In this document: positions 1 to 8,570 of the stretch, piece by piece | Layout of the letters: each line of letters opens with the position of its first letter | Numbering within the stretch: position 1 is the first letter of the stretch | NCBI GenBank assembly: GCA_963922415.1 | Contig: CAWUIP010000015.1 | Location: forward strand, 1 to 43,890 | DNA length: 43,890 nucleotides | Direction of reading: 5' to 3' | Source of the DNA: Aliishimia sp963922415 | GTDB lineage: Bacteria; Pseudomonadota; Alphaproteobacteria; Rhodobacterales; Rhodobacteraceae | Notes under the pieces: model-generated | What the model was told of the DNA's origin: nothing | Database searches by the model: none | Seen by the model: the letters and a program-made list of their open reading frames with translations, nothing else | Translations under genes and position numbers: made by a program

Positions 1-1108
1 TGGCGTTGTGCTCTGCCAGGGTTTCGGCAAAGGCGTGGCCGCCGGTGCCGTCCGCTACAAAGAAGATATAAGGCGTGTTTTCCGGATTAGCGGCGGCCTC
101 TAGGCTGGCCAGGCCGGGATTGGCGATGGGCGTGGGTGGCAGGCCCTCGATCACATAGGTGTTCCAAGGCGTCCGCGCGCGCAGTTCCGACCGGCGCAGG
201 CCGCGCCCTAGTACGCCTTGGCCTTTAGTGATGCCATAAATCACCGTGGGATCGGTTTGCAGCCGCATCCCTTGGTTCAGACGGTTCACAAAGACCGAGG
301 CCACTTGGCCCCGCTCTTCGGCGATCCCGGTTTCCTTTTCGATGATCGAGGCCAGCGTGAGCAACTCTTCCGGTGTCTCGATCGGCAGACCGGCCGCACG
401 GCTGGCCCAGACCTGGCTGACACGGTCCACCTGCGCGCTGGTCATCTGCGCCACTAAGGCTGCACGGTCATCGCCGGGGCGCACTTCATAGCTGTCGGGG
501 GCCAGCGCGCCTTCGGGCGGCAGATCACCAGGCGCGCCGTCGAGGATATCCAGCGCCTTGACCGCCTCGACCACTTGCCAACTGGTCACCCCTTCTGCAA
601 GCGCGATGCGGTAGCGGGTGTCGGCCTCTGCCTTGACCTCTTCATAGAGGGCAGGCGCATCCTCTTCGCCCACGTCATATTCGGCGCGTTCGACGAAGCG
701 GTTGGTGGTGGGATCCAACTCGCGCACTTGGACGCGCAGACGGTTCACGCCGATCCGGTAGACCACCTCGGTGCCGCAGGTGCTGGCCCCGCCACGCGTC
801 ACGGCGTCGACGATCTCTTGCATCGAGGCACCGGGTTCGATCAGGAAAGAGCCCGCCTTGAGCTTATCGGCCTTCTCTTCATAATCCGCGCCCACGCGGA
901 AGAGGCCCCCGCTGGAGATCGCGCCTTGGCGTTCCAGATCGTCGCTCACGCGCGTCATCGTACCGCCGCGCGGCACTTGCAGACAGATGGCGCTCTCCAA
1001 AGGACCCTCGGCCCGATACTGCCCCTGCCCCCACAGGATCACGCCCCCCACCAGGAAGAGCGCAAGAACCAGGACCGTCAATGCGTTCGAGGCGATATGC
1101 CGCCACAT
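1..1108 (-). CDS. mltG: Endolytic murein transglycosylase MltG, 3' end outside window
   Basis: The minus strand is open from an ATG at 1108 to the window edge, giving 369 residues without a stop. The start follows the fabF stop by 4 bases, so the two genes are translationally close. One membrane segment lies near residues 8-28, followed by an extracytoplasmic YceG/MltG domain. The family active-site stretch is visible as IIEKETG, with the catalytic glutamate, and further on come the conserved NRLNQGMRLQTDPTVIYG and NTYVIEGLPPTPIANPG segments. MltG cleaves nascent peptidoglycan strands and is thought to set glycan chain length. It commonly sits beside fabF or pabC in proteobacteria. The last residues of the domain are lost at the left edge, so completeness cannot be judged. 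Confidence 0.93.
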   Translation of the reverse strand, partial: MWRHIASNALTVLVLALFLVGGVILWGQGQYRAEGPLESAICLQVPRGGTMTRVSDDLERQGAISSGGLFRVGADYEEKADKLKAGSFLIEPGASMQEIVDAVTRGGASTCGTEVVYRIGVNRLRVQVRELDPTTNRFVERAEYDVGEEDAPALYEEVKAEADTRYRIALAEGVTSWQVVEAVKALDILDGAPGDLPPEGALAPDSYEVRPGDDRAALVAQMTSAQVDRVSQVWASRAAGLPIETPEELLTLASIIEKETGIAEERGQVASVFVNRLNQGMRLQTDPTVIYGITKGQGVLGRGLRRSELRARTPWNTYVIEGLPPTPIANPGLASLEAAANPENTPYIFFVADGTGGHAFAETLAEHNA

Positions 1109-1112
1109 AGGC

Positions 1113-2369
1113 CTACACCTTGCTGAAGATTACACTCGCATTCGTGCCGCCAAAGCCGAAGGAGTTCGACAAGGCGACGTCGACCTTACGCTCCCGCTTG
1201 GTGTTGGGGGCCAGATCAATGGCGGTTTCGACCGCCGGTGTGTCCAAGTTGATCGTCGGGGGGCAAACCTGATCGCGGATCGCCAGGATCGAAAAGATCG
1301 CCTCGATTGCGCCTGCCGCGCCCAGAAGGTGCCCCGTGGCCGATTTGGTCGAGGACATGGTCACATTGCCCGCGTGATCGCCCAAAAGACGCTCCACCGC
1401 GCCCAATTCGATGACATCCGCCATCGTCGAGGTGCCGTGCGCGTTGATGTAGTCAATGTCCGATGGCTCCAGCCCGGCAGAGCGCAGTGCCGCCCGCATC
1501 GACCGCTCACCGCCTTCGCCGTCTTCGGACGGTGCGGTGATGTGATAGGCGTCGCCCGAAAGGCCGTAGCCCTTCACTTCACAATAGATCTTCGCGCCGC
1601 GCGCCACGGCGTGTTCGTATTCTTCCAAGATGACAACGCCCGCGCCTTCGCCCATCACGAAGCCATCGCGGTCTGCGTCATAGGGGCGCGAGGCGCGTGC
1701 AGGGTCATCGGCGCGTTTGGTCGACAGCGCCTTGCACGCGTTAAAGCCCGCGATGCCGATCTTACAGATCGCCGCCTCTGCGCCGCCCGCAACCATGACA
1801 TCCGCATCGCCCAGCTTGATCAGCCGCGCCGCATCGCCGATGGCATGCGCGCCAGTCGAACAGGCGGTGACAACCGAGTGGTTGGGGCCCTTAAAGCCGT
1901 ATTTGATGCTCACTTGACCCGAGATCAGGTTGATCAGCGCGCCGGGCACAAAGAAAGGCGACACCCGGCGCGGGCCTTTTTCTTCCATCAGAAGCGTCGT
2001 GTTGGCGATGGAGTTCAACCCGCCAATGCCCGAGCCCAAGAGAACGCCGGTGCGTTCCAGCGCCTCGGTATCTTCCGGCATCCAGCCCGAATCCTCGACC
2101 GCTTGCTGGGCGGCGGCGACGCCAAATAGGATGAACGTATCCACTTTGCGCTGCTCTTTGGGCGGCATGTAGGCGTCGGCGTTGAACGTTCCGTCCGAGC
2201 CATCCCCGCGCGGCACTTCGCAGGCATAGGTGGTGGCCAGGCCCTCGGGGTCAAACTGCGTGATCGGGCCCCCGCCCGACTGGCCGTCGAGAATACGGCT
2301 CCAACTGGCTTCGACGCCATCCGCCAAAGGTGTGACCAATCCCAATCCGGTAACAACCACTCTGCGCAT
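1113..2369 (-). CDS. fabF: 3-oxoacyl-ACP synthase II (KAS II)
   Basis: This 418-residue protein has the usual FabF length and catalyses the decarboxylative condensation of acyl-ACP with malonyl-ACP in fatty-acid elongation. The catalytic triad is visible: Cys170 in VVTACSTGAHA, a His in NAHGTST and a His in SATGHLLGAAG. The glycine-rich C-terminal NSFGFGGTNAS loop is also present. The ATG at 2369 has an AGGGAG ribosome site about 7 bases upstream. Its neighbours are mltG immediately downstream and a GNAT gene 142 bases upstream. acpP lies before a terminator, so fabF may be transcribed apart from acpP. Confidence 0.97.
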   Translation of the reverse strand: MRRVVVTGLGLVTPLADGVEASWSRILDGQSGGGPITQFDPEGLATTYACEVPRGDGSDGTFNADAYMPPKEQRKVDTFILFGVAAAQQAVEDSGWMPEDTEALERTGVLLGSGIGGLNSIANTTLLMEEKGPRRVSPFFVPGALINLISGQVSIKYGFKGPNHSVVTACSTGAHAIGDAARLIKLGDADVMVAGGAEAAICKIGIAGFNACKALSTKRADDPARASRPYDADRDGFVMGEGAGVVILEEYEHAVARGAKIYCEVKGYGLSGDAYHITAPSEDGEGGERSMRAALRSAGLEPSDIDYINAHGTSTMADVIELGAVERLLGDHAGNVTMSSTKSATGHLLGAAGAIEAIFSILAIRDQVCPPTINLDTPAVETAIDLAPNTKRERKVDVALSNSFGFGGTNASVIFSKV

Positions 2370-2511
2370 GTGCGCTCCCTCTTTCCGCCTGTTTTCTGCG
2401 AACGCGGTGCACGAGGCCCGCGTCCTTGAACCAGGCTTCTATACTGCCTCTACAGGGCGGAGCAAGCCTTGGCGCGGCCTGCGACGGCGGGCACACGCTG
2501 GGATACGCAGG

Positions 2512-3099
2512 CTAATGCAAGTTGCCGTGCGGTTGCGTCGCCTCGGGCCCAGCCATTAAGTTGCGCGGCGATCCTGGGGGCGATTTGCGCAGCATCAGTT
2601 GCGAGGGCGTTCCATCCCACGTGGCAAGGCGCAACGGATCATATCCCATCGCATCCGCAACAGCGCGCGAGCGGGTGTTTTCGGGCTGCAACTTGCACAC
2701 CAAAGGTCCCGTGATCACACGATCGAACCAATCATGTGCCGCCAAGACCGCTTCGCGCGCAAACCCGCGGCCTTGTGCGCTTGGGTGGAAGATCCAACTG
2801 GCCTCGGGGGCGCTGTCGAAGTCTTCGCCCAAATCGCGCCCGCCATAGAAAAACCCGACCTGCCCAACACTGTGGCCGGTGCCATGCGGCTCTACGGCCC
2901 ACAGACCAAAGCCTGTCATCTGCCAATGGCCTGCATTGCGCAGAAAGGCGGTCCAGGCGGCAGTGCGCGACCATGGCTGGCCGCCCACAAAGGCGACAAC
3001 CTCGGGCACGGCCCACATCGCGGCATAGTCGTCAAAGTCTTGGGGCAAATACGCCCGTAAGGTCAGGCGCGACGTATTGATGGTTGGAACTGTTCGCAT
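2512..3099 (-). CDS. GNAT-family N-acetyltransferase (RimJ/RimL type)
   Basis: This 195-residue protein starts with TSRLTLRAYLPQDFDDYAAMW, the usual N-terminus of the Acetyltransf_3 group. The acetyl-CoA-binding motif A appears as QGRGFAREAVLAAHDW, followed by VCKLQPENTRSRAVADAMGY. The substrate is unknown: relatives acetylate ribosomal protein N-termini, amino acids or small molecules. I chose the ATG at 3099 because the family homology begins a few residues later. The gene sits between acpP and fabF, where the textbook order has nothing. A terminator after acpP suggests it has its own promoter in the 77 bases upstream or relies on read-through. Confidence 0.85.
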   Translation of the reverse strand: MRTVPTINTSRLTLRAYLPQDFDDYAAMWAVPEVVAFVGGQPWSRTAAWTAFLRNAGHWQMTGFGLWAVEPHGTGHSVGQVGFFYGGRDLGEDFDSAPEASWIFHPSAQGRGFAREAVLAAHDWFDRVITGPLVCKLQPENTRSRAVADAMGYDPLRLATWDGTPSQLMLRKSPPGSPRNLMAGPEATQPHGNLH

Positions 3100-3175
3100 G
3101 ACTGCTCTGCGCGTTTTGTTTTCAGCAGCATGCACAGCGGCTTGCGGGTTGTCAGCCCCAAATTCCCGCAAAACA

Positions 3176-3210
3176 CGAAAAAGGCGCCTTTCAAGCTGAA
3201 AGACGCCCTT
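3176..3210 (-). terminator. Rho-independent terminator after acpP
   Basis: Read on the minus strand, 13-base arms (3198-3210 and 3180-3192) pair with two G-U wobbles around a 5-base loop and are followed by a T-rich run. It begins about 20 bases after the acpP stop. This fits acpP being a short, strongly expressed transcript that ends here. Confidence 0.75.
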
Positions 3211-3231
3211 AAACGCGATGTAACTGGCAGC

Positions 3232-3465
3232 TTACGCCGCTTCGGTGATAAACTTCACCGCGTCGCCAAACGTTTGGATCGTTTCGGCGGCGTCATCTGG
3301 AATTTCGATGCCGAATTCTTCTTCGAACGCCATCACAAGCTCGACTGTGTCCAAGCTGTCGGCGCCCAGATCATCGATGAACGACGCATTCTCGGCCACC
3401 TTGTCTTCTTCCACGCCCAGGTGGTCTACTACGATCTTTTTTACCCGATCTGCGACGTCGCTCAT
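3232..3465 (-). CDS. acpP: Acyl carrier protein
   Basis: This is a 77-residue acidic protein of typical AcpP length. Ser37 in GADSLDTVE is the site that receives the 4'-phosphopantetheine arm, which carries growing acyl chains between Fab enzymes. The four-helix pattern and the conserved end (FGDAVKFITEAA) are intact. It lies 213 bases after fabG, with a promoter-like element in the gap and a strong terminator after it, so it can be expressed independently of fabD-fabG. This suits the high ACP demand of the cell. Confidence 0.98.
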   Translation of the reverse strand: MSDVADRVKKIVVDHLGVEEDKVAENASFIDDLGADSLDTVELVMAFEEEFGIEIPDDAAETIQTFGDAVKFITEAA

Positions 3466-3622
3466 CTCTCAAAGTCCTCATTCTCGTGTCAGGGCCCGTT
3501 GCGACCCCAAAATTTGCCCCCTGTCAGGGTGGCCTGTTCATGCGCCCGTGGGACGCGGTTTTCCCTAAAAGCGCACTGCCCCCAGGGTGCCGAACCGGCA
3601 TTTCCGGCTACGATTATCGCCG

Positions 3623-3650
3623 CCTATAGCACAACTTTATCAGATGGCAA
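3623..3650 (-). promoter_or_regulatory. Candidate sigma-70 promoter for acpP
   Basis: On the minus strand TTGCCA (3650-3645) and TATAGG (3628-3623) are separated by 16 bases, close to the TTGACA/TATAAT consensus. They stand about 160 bases upstream of acpP. The leader in between is long but lacks any gene. The match is by eye only. Confidence 0.45.
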
Positions 3651-3678
3651 GGCTTCCTCCCGCACGCTTTCGGCGCGG

Positions 3679-4416
3679 TCACAACATGGCCATGCCGCCG
3701 TTGATGTGCAAGGTGGTTCCGGTGATATAGGCGGCCTCTGGGCTGGCCAGATAGAGCACAGCACTTGCGATTTCGGCCGGGTCGCCCATGCGGCCTGACG
3801 GGATTTGTTCAAGGATTGCAGACTTTTGGTCGTCGGTCAGCTTGTCGGTCATGGCCGTGGCGATGAAGCCCGGCGCAATCGCATTCACGGTGATCCCGCG
3901 GCTGGCCACCTCGTAGGCGAGGCTTTTGGACATGCCGACCATGCCCGCTTTGGACGCCGCATAATTGCCTTGGCCTGGATTGCCCGTGGCCCCCACCACA
4001 GATGAGATATTTACAATTCGGCCCCAGCGCGCCTTCATCATGCCGCGCAGCACGCCTTTGCAGAGCCGAAACGTGGCGCCCAGGTTCACATCGATCACGC
4101 TTTGCCATTCCTCGTCCGACATCCGCATAAAGAGGTTGTCGCGGGTGATCCCGGCATTGTTGACCAGGATATCGACGCTGCCCATCGCCTCGACGGCGGC
4201 TTTTGGAAGGGCCGTGACCGCCTCTGGATCGCTGAGGTTGCAAGGCAGCACATGCGCGCGCTCCCCCAGTTCGGCGGCGAGCGCGTTGAGCGGGTCTTCG
4301 CGCGTGCCGCTGAGGCCCACGGTCGCGCCTGCGCCATGCAAGACGCGCGCAATATCCGCGCCAATTCCCCCGGATGCGCCTGTGACCAGCGCCGCCTTTC
4401 CTGTCAGATCGAACAT
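3679..4416 (-). CDS. fabG: 3-oxoacyl-ACP reductase
   Basis: This 245-residue short-chain dehydrogenase reduces 3-oxoacyl-ACP with NADPH. The cofactor motif TGASGGIG lies at residues 12-19, NNAG follows, and the catalytic Tyr and Lys are in NYAASKAG, preceded by the conserved Ser of NISSVVG. The C-terminus ITGTTLHINGGMAM is typical of FabG. It is 59 bases downstream of fabD on the same strand and forms a transcription unit with it. Confidence 0.97.
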   Translation of the reverse strand: MFDLTGKAALVTGASGGIGADIARVLHGAGATVGLSGTREDPLNALAAELGERAHVLPCNLSDPEAVTALPKAAVEAMGSVDILVNNAGITRDNLFMRMSDEEWQSVIDVNLGATFRLCKGVLRGMMKARWGRIVNISSVVGATGNPGQGNYAASKAGMVGMSKSLAYEVASRGITVNAIAPGFIATAMTDKLTDDQKSAILEQIPSGRMGDPAEIASAVLYLASPEAAYITGTTLHINGGMAML

Positions 4417-4475
4417 CTTGCCCTCAGTTTTGGTCTGTGAATGCGTGTGATTGGTATTGCGCGCCGCAGATGCGG

Positions 4476-5408
4476 TTAGTCAAGGAGCGCTTTGACGTCC
4501 TCGGGCTGGCCCACTGCGCGCGTGGCAACGGACCGGTCGATGCGGCGGACCATGCCGGAGAGCGCTTTGCCCGCGCCGATTTCCCACAGCTCGGCTACCC
4601 CTTGCGAGGCCATCCAGGCCACGCTTTCGCGCCACCGGACCGAGCCTGTGACTTGTTCCACCAGCCGGGTGCGAATGTCATCGGGCGCCGTGATGGCGCG
4701 GGCCGTGACATTGGCAACGACCGGCACGCGGGGGGCTTGAATATCTACATCTGCCAAAGCCGCGGCCATGGCGTCGGCTGCCGGTTGCATGAGGCTGCAA
4801 TGGAAAGGAGCGCTGACGGGCAGCATCACCGCGCGCTTGGCGCCTTTGGCTTTCGCGATCTCGACCGCCGCTTCCACGGCTTCGCGATGACCCGACACAA
4901 CGACTTGGCCTGAGTCATTGTCATTGGCGGCTTGGCACACCAAATCGCCGCCCGAGGCCTCGCTCGCCACTTCGGTTGCAGTTGCGAAATCTAACCCCAA
5001 CAGGGCCGCCATCGCGCCCACTCCCGGTGGAACTGCCGCTTGCATCGCCTCCCCTCGGATGCGCAACAGACGCGCAGTGTCGGCAAGCGAGATCGCACCG
5101 GCGGCACAAAGCGCGGAGTATTCGCCCAGCGAGTGCCCCGCCACCATCGCGGCGCGGGTGATGTCGATGCCTTCCGCCTCCATCGCGCGCATCGCGGCCA
5201 TCGAGGTTGCCATCAATGCCGGTTGCGCGTTGCGGGTCAGGGTCAGGTCGTCCTGCTCACCCGACCAGATGAGGTCTGAAAGGGCCTCGCCCAGCGCATC
5301 ATCCACCTCTTGGAACACGGCTTTTGCCTCTAGATAGGCGTCGGCCAGCGCGGCCCCCATGCCGATGGTCTGCGCGCCTTGCCCTGGAAACATGAATGCA
5401 ACGGACAT
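4476..5408 (-). CDS. fabD: Malonyl-CoA:ACP transacylase
   Basis: This 310-residue protein loads malonyl groups from CoA onto ACP. The GQGAQ oxyanion loop is near the N-terminus, the nucleophile is Ser93 in GHSLGEYSAL, and the catalytic His is in VSAPFHCSLM. I placed the start at 5408, where MSVAFMFPGQG begins. A GGGGAGG ribosome site lies just upstream of this ATG, and the 26 codons before it show no family similarity. It is the first gene of the fab cluster, with a roughly 400-base upstream region shared with the divergent cytochrome b561 gene. Confidence 0.97.
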   Translation of the reverse strand: MSVAFMFPGQGAQTIGMGAALADAYLEAKAVFQEVDDALGEALSDLIWSGEQDDLTLTRNAQPALMATSMAAMRAMEAEGIDITRAAMVAGHSLGEYSALCAAGAISLADTARLLRIRGEAMQAAVPPGVGAMAALLGLDFATATEVASEASGGDLVCQAANDNDSGQVVVSGHREAVEAAVEIAKAKGAKRAVMLPVSAPFHCSLMQPAADAMAAALADVDIQAPRVPVVANVTARAITAPDDIRTRLVEQVTGSVRWRESVAWMASQGVAELWEIGAGKALSGMVRRIDRSVATRAVGQPEDVKALLD

Positions 5409-5690
5409 GGTCCCTCCCCGATCTTCTTTTGTCTGGTTCGGCTGGGATACGCCGCCCCAAAGCGCGGCGCAATGGTCTGGCCCCAAATGGTTTGGCGTTT
5501 GCGAAAACCTATGCTACCCATGATTCTAGTTTTAGTAGAATTTACACTCCGTGTTTGCCACAGCATCGCATTTCAGGTGCAAAGCGGCTGCACGCGAACA
5601 GGTCACAACACCCACTCACGGACGACATGTCTGGAGGCGTCGGCGGTATGAGCACCCCAACTTTGCGCCGGACGGTCCAGACATTTCAAG

Positions 5691-5724
5691 TGCGTCAGCG
5701 CCCCCCACTCCCCGCGCTGACGCA
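5691..5724. repeat. Perfect inverted repeat, 10-base arms
   Basis: TGCGTCAGCG (5691-5700) and CGCTGACGCA (5715-5724) are exact reverse complements separated by 14 mostly C bases. No T-run follows on either strand, so it does not look like a terminator. It lies about 90 bases before the b561-YceI start and may be an operator or a stable leader hairpin. Confidence 0.5.
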
Positions 5725-5769
5725 CGCCATCTGTGCAAGATCAGGGCTTGGTGAATAATGCAGGTTCTA

Positions 5770-5790
5770 TAGATGTTAGCGTAACGTCTA
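5770..5790. promoter_or_regulatory. Imperfect palindrome, candidate operator
   Basis: TAGATGTTA-GCG-TAACGTCTA has 9-base arms with one mismatch and ends 20 bases before the chosen start of the b561-YceI gene. The position suits repressor binding or a site downstream of the promoter. No regulator family can be assigned by eye. Confidence 0.4.
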
Positions 5791-5810
5791 TTCCATGTAT
5801 GAGAGAGCTC

Positions 5811-7016
5811 ATGTCCGCCGCCAATTCATCCCAAAGCTACGGCACTGTCACAAAGTGGTTTCACTGGGTCATCGCCCTTTTGATCATTACGCTGATCCCC
5901 TTGGGGATCGTCGCCAATGGCCTGCCCTATGACACCTCCGAGGCGCTGGCCCAGAAGGCCTTCCTCTTCTCGATCCACAAAACGCTGGGGGTCTTCGTCT
6001 TCTTCCTGGCACTGGCGCGGATTGCGTGGGCCGTGTCGCAGCCCAAACCGGGCTCAATGAACCCCGACCGCAAGATGGAACATTGGGCCGCCGAAACGGT
6101 CCACTGGCTCCTTTATGGCTCGCTTGTGCTGGTGCCGCTGTCGGGCTGGATCCACCACGCGGCGACCACGGGGTTTGCCCCGATCTGGTGGCCATTCGGT
6201 CAAAACCTGCCGTTCGTGCCAAAGGATGAGGGCATTGCCGCGACCTTTGCGGGGCTGCATATCGTCTTTGAACGGGTTTTGGCGCTGTCGATCTTCCTGC
6301 ATGTGGCTGGCGCGCTCAAACACCACTTCGTTGACCGCGATATGACGTTGCGCCGGATGTGGTTCGGCACGCCGCCACTGCCTGGCATTCAGCCGCATCA
6401 CCACAGCGCGGTCCCAATTGTCTCGGCCCTGGGCGCTTGGGCGCTGGCACTGGGCATCGGCGCGGGCATGGGTGTCTATTCCTCGCACGCCGCCGTCACG
6501 CCAGCCGCCGCGGAACTGGTCGAAGTTGCCTCGGACTGGACCGTCACGGACGGCAAGATCGCCATCGAGACCACCCAGTTCGGCGGCCAAGTCGCCGGCG
6601 AGTTTGCCGATTGGACCGCCGCCATTACCTTTGACCCCGATGTGCCCCAGGGCAAAGCAGGCGAGGTTGAGGTGACCATCTCTATCGGATCGCTCACCCT
6701 CGGGTCGGTCACGGATCAAGCCTTGGGCAATGACTACTTTGCCGCCGAAACCTTCCCCACAGCGACGTTCAAAGCCGATATCCTGACCGTCGCGGATGGC
6801 TATATGGCCGAAGGGATGCTGACGATCCGCGATCAAAGCGTTCCGGTGTCGCTGCCCTATTCGCTCACCCTTGACGGCGATACCGCGTCGATGAGCAGTC
6901 AGGTCACGCTGCAACGGCTGGACTTCGGGATTGGCCAAAACATGCCGGACGAAAGCTCTTTGGGCTTTGCAGTTGAGGTGATGGTTGAGGTAACAGCGAC
7001 CCGCGCATCCGAGTAA
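5811..7016 (+). CDS. Cytochrome b561 fused to a YceI domain
   Basis: This protein of about 401 residues joins two domains. The N-terminal half (to about residue 190) is a four-helix prokaryotic cytochrome b561 with candidate haem histidines in KWFHW, SIHKTLG, HWLLYG and FLHVAGALKHH. After another membrane segment comes a YceI-type lipocalin-like domain (about 225-400) that should face the periplasm. YceI proteins bind isoprenoid lipids, and b561 proteins pass electrons between quinol and acceptors. The fusion suggests a quinone-linked membrane redox function, but the substrate is unknown. I prefer the ATG at 5811 (GAGAG just upstream), though 5799 is also possible. It converges with a stand-alone yceI. 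Confidence 0.88.
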   Translation: MSAANSSQSYGTVTKWFHWVIALLIITLIPLGIVANGLPYDTSEALAQKAFLFSIHKTLGVFVFFLALARIAWAVSQPKPGSMNPDRKMEHWAAETVHWLLYGSLVLVPLSGWIHHAATTGFAPIWWPFGQNLPFVPKDEGIAATFAGLHIVFERVLALSIFLHVAGALKHHFVDRDMTLRRMWFGTPPLPGIQPHHHSAVPIVSALGAWALALGIGAGMGVYSSHAAVTPAAAELVEVASDWTVTDGKIAIETTQFGGQVAGEFADWTAAITFDPDVPQGKAGEVEVTISIGSLTLGSVTDQALGNDYFAAETFPTATFKADILTVADGYMAEGMLTIRDQSVPVSLPYSLTLDGDTASMSSQVTLQRLDFGIGQNMPDESSLGFAVEVMVEVTATRASE

Positions 7017-7037
7017 ATCGGCCAATTGCGCAAGAAA

Positions 7038-7067
7038 AAACCCGCCGGAGCAGCCTCCGGCGGGTTT
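7038..7067. terminator. Bidirectional terminator between the two YceI genes
   Basis: The arms 7038-7050 and 7055-7067 are 13-base exact complements around a 4-base loop. A-runs lie on the left and T-rich sequence on the right. It can end both the b561-YceI transcript and the opposing yceI transcript. Confidence 0.85.
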
Positions 7068-7088
7068 CTTTATGGGTGCCGGTTCGGC

Positions 7089-7667
7089 TTATTCGGCCTT
7101 CATCGCCTCAAGCGAGATTTGCACAGCAACTTCGTCGCCCACGGCAGGTGCAAAGGCACCCAAGCCGAAGTCGGAGCGTTTCAGCGTTGTTGTCGCGTCA
7201 AAGCCTGCCCAGTCCTTGCCTTGGTTCGGTCCGAAGGGGAACTGGCCCGCTTGGTTGAGCGTTGCGTCCAGCACAACAGAAACTGTGGCGTCGTTCATCG
7301 ACAGATCGCCGGTGATCAGCGCCGTGTTGTCGCCTGTCACTTCGATGGAGGTCGATGTGAACGTGACCAAGTCACCATCTTCGGCCCCAAAGAAGTCGCC
7401 GGACATGAAGTGACCGTCGCGGGCTTCCCAGCCGGTGAACATGGATTTCACGGGCATGGAGACCGCCACGCTGGAGGCGGCTGGATTGGCTTGGTCAAAC
7501 ATGATCTCGCCTTCAAAGCCGGAGAACATGCCAAACGTGGTCGAGTAGCCAAGGTGGTTGTACGAGAAGATGACTTGGCTGTGGCTGGCGTCCAAGACGT
7601 ATTTGTCAGCGGCCAGAGCAACAGTTGCGGGCAGCACAAAAGCTGCGGCCAACAGGGCGGATTTCAT
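7089..7667 (-). CDS. YceI family periplasmic protein
   Basis: This 192-residue protein has an N-terminal signal peptide (MKSALLAAAFVLPATVALAA) followed by the YceI fold. Recognisable landmarks are DASHSQVIFSYNHLGYS near the mature N-terminus, the HFMSGDFF segment and LKRSDFGLGAF toward the end. The family binds polyisoprenoid chains in the periplasm. I chose the ATG at 7667 because AGGAG stands upstream and the signal peptide begins there. It faces a b561 protein carrying the same domain, which suggests a shared pathway or a duplication. Confidence 0.92.
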   Translation of the reverse strand: MKSALLAAAFVLPATVALAADKYVLDASHSQVIFSYNHLGYSTTFGMFSGFEGEIMFDQANPAASSVAVSMPVKSMFTGWEARDGHFMSGDFFGAEDGDLVTFTSTSIEVTGDNTALITGDLSMNDATVSVVLDATLNQAGQFPFGPNQGKDWAGFDATTTLKRSDFGLGAFAPAVGDEVAVQISLEAMKAE

Positions 7668-7779
7668 GAGAGGAGCTCCTTTGAGGTAATCGCCCTCTAA
7701 AGGTGGCACAGTTTAACTGTTCGGCAATAGACACAGGTCCACAGACCCTGCGCGTGTGTGAACAATAGTGCGTGAGGTG

Positions 7780-8283
7780 CTAAGCCAAAACGCCCTCTTC
7801 GCGCAGGGCGCCACGCAGCAACCCGAGTGCCACCGTATCCGTAACAGAAATCTCGGTCAGCAGGGTCCCGTCAGCGTCCCAAAGCCGCACTTCGCTGTCG
7901 GAGATCTCCGCCCGGGTCAGATCTGTAAATTTGCGGCGCGCAGCCAGCGAATGCGAGGCACCGTTCCAACGGACAACGCGTATTTCGCGCCGGGCCATAT
8001 CGATTTCGAGCTCTGGCGCGCGCGTCGCGCGACCAGACTGGTAGAGTGCTGCGCCAACAAACCCCAAAACCAAAGCGACCATCATTTTGCTAAGGACTTC
8101 CGTTGGCGTCGTCATGCCAAACGGAAACACCAACAAAAACAGGCCCGCGAAGGACAGGCAAATGCCGCAGAATTGCTTAAGGAACCGCAACACTGCGGGC
8201 AGCCCTTCGTCAAACTGCAACTTAAGGCGCGTCGGCGACGTTTCGCGAAAACGACTTGAGAAATCAGCATCGAAAGTGGCCAT
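7780..8283 (-). CDS. Hypothetical membrane protein, two TM segments
   Basis: This 167-residue protein of unknown function starts MATFDADFSSRFRETSP. Two hydrophobic segments lie near residues 35-55 and 62-80, followed by a soluble beta-rich C-terminal part. I chose the start at 8283 because AAGGA stands 7 bases upstream; the open frame before it is not protein-like. It is divergent from rpsF. I recognise no motif that would assign a role. Confidence 0.75.
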   Translation of the reverse strand: MATFDADFSSRFRETSPTRLKLQFDEGLPAVLRFLKQFCGICLSFAGLFLLVFPFGMTTPTEVLSKMMVALVLGFVGAALYQSGRATRAPELEIDMARREIRVVRWNGASHSLAARRKFTDLTRAEISDSEVRLWDADGTLLTEISVTDTVALGLLRGALREEGVLA

Positions 8284-8570
8284 GGCGTCGTCCTTCTGAT
8301 CGGGGCGCTGTAATAGAACACGCGCGGATGCAACCTGCAGGGCAATCAGGGCACAATTGAGACACGACTGCGCCCACCCAAAGACGTTCTTGCGGCGCAT
8401 CTGCGGATGGCGGCCAGGACGTGCGGAATGCTCTTGATCCCAAGGCGCGCCTGTGTATAAAGCGCCATCCTTTCGCACGATACTGAACCGCGCAGTCTCT
8501 CGTGTCGGGGCCGCGATTGGACACATGCCCCGCCTTTGAAATGCGCCTTGATAGAAGTGGAACCGATCCC

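Larger units (their letters stand above)
5409..5810. other. Divergent intergenic region fabD / b561-YceI
   Basis: About 400 bases hold no convincing gene. They must contain promoters for both divergent genes. The region carries a perfect 10-base inverted repeat (5691-5724) and an imperfect 21-base palindrome (5770-5790), listed separately. A weaker inverted repeat (attcta/tagaat) lies near 5522-5540. Confidence 0.6.
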
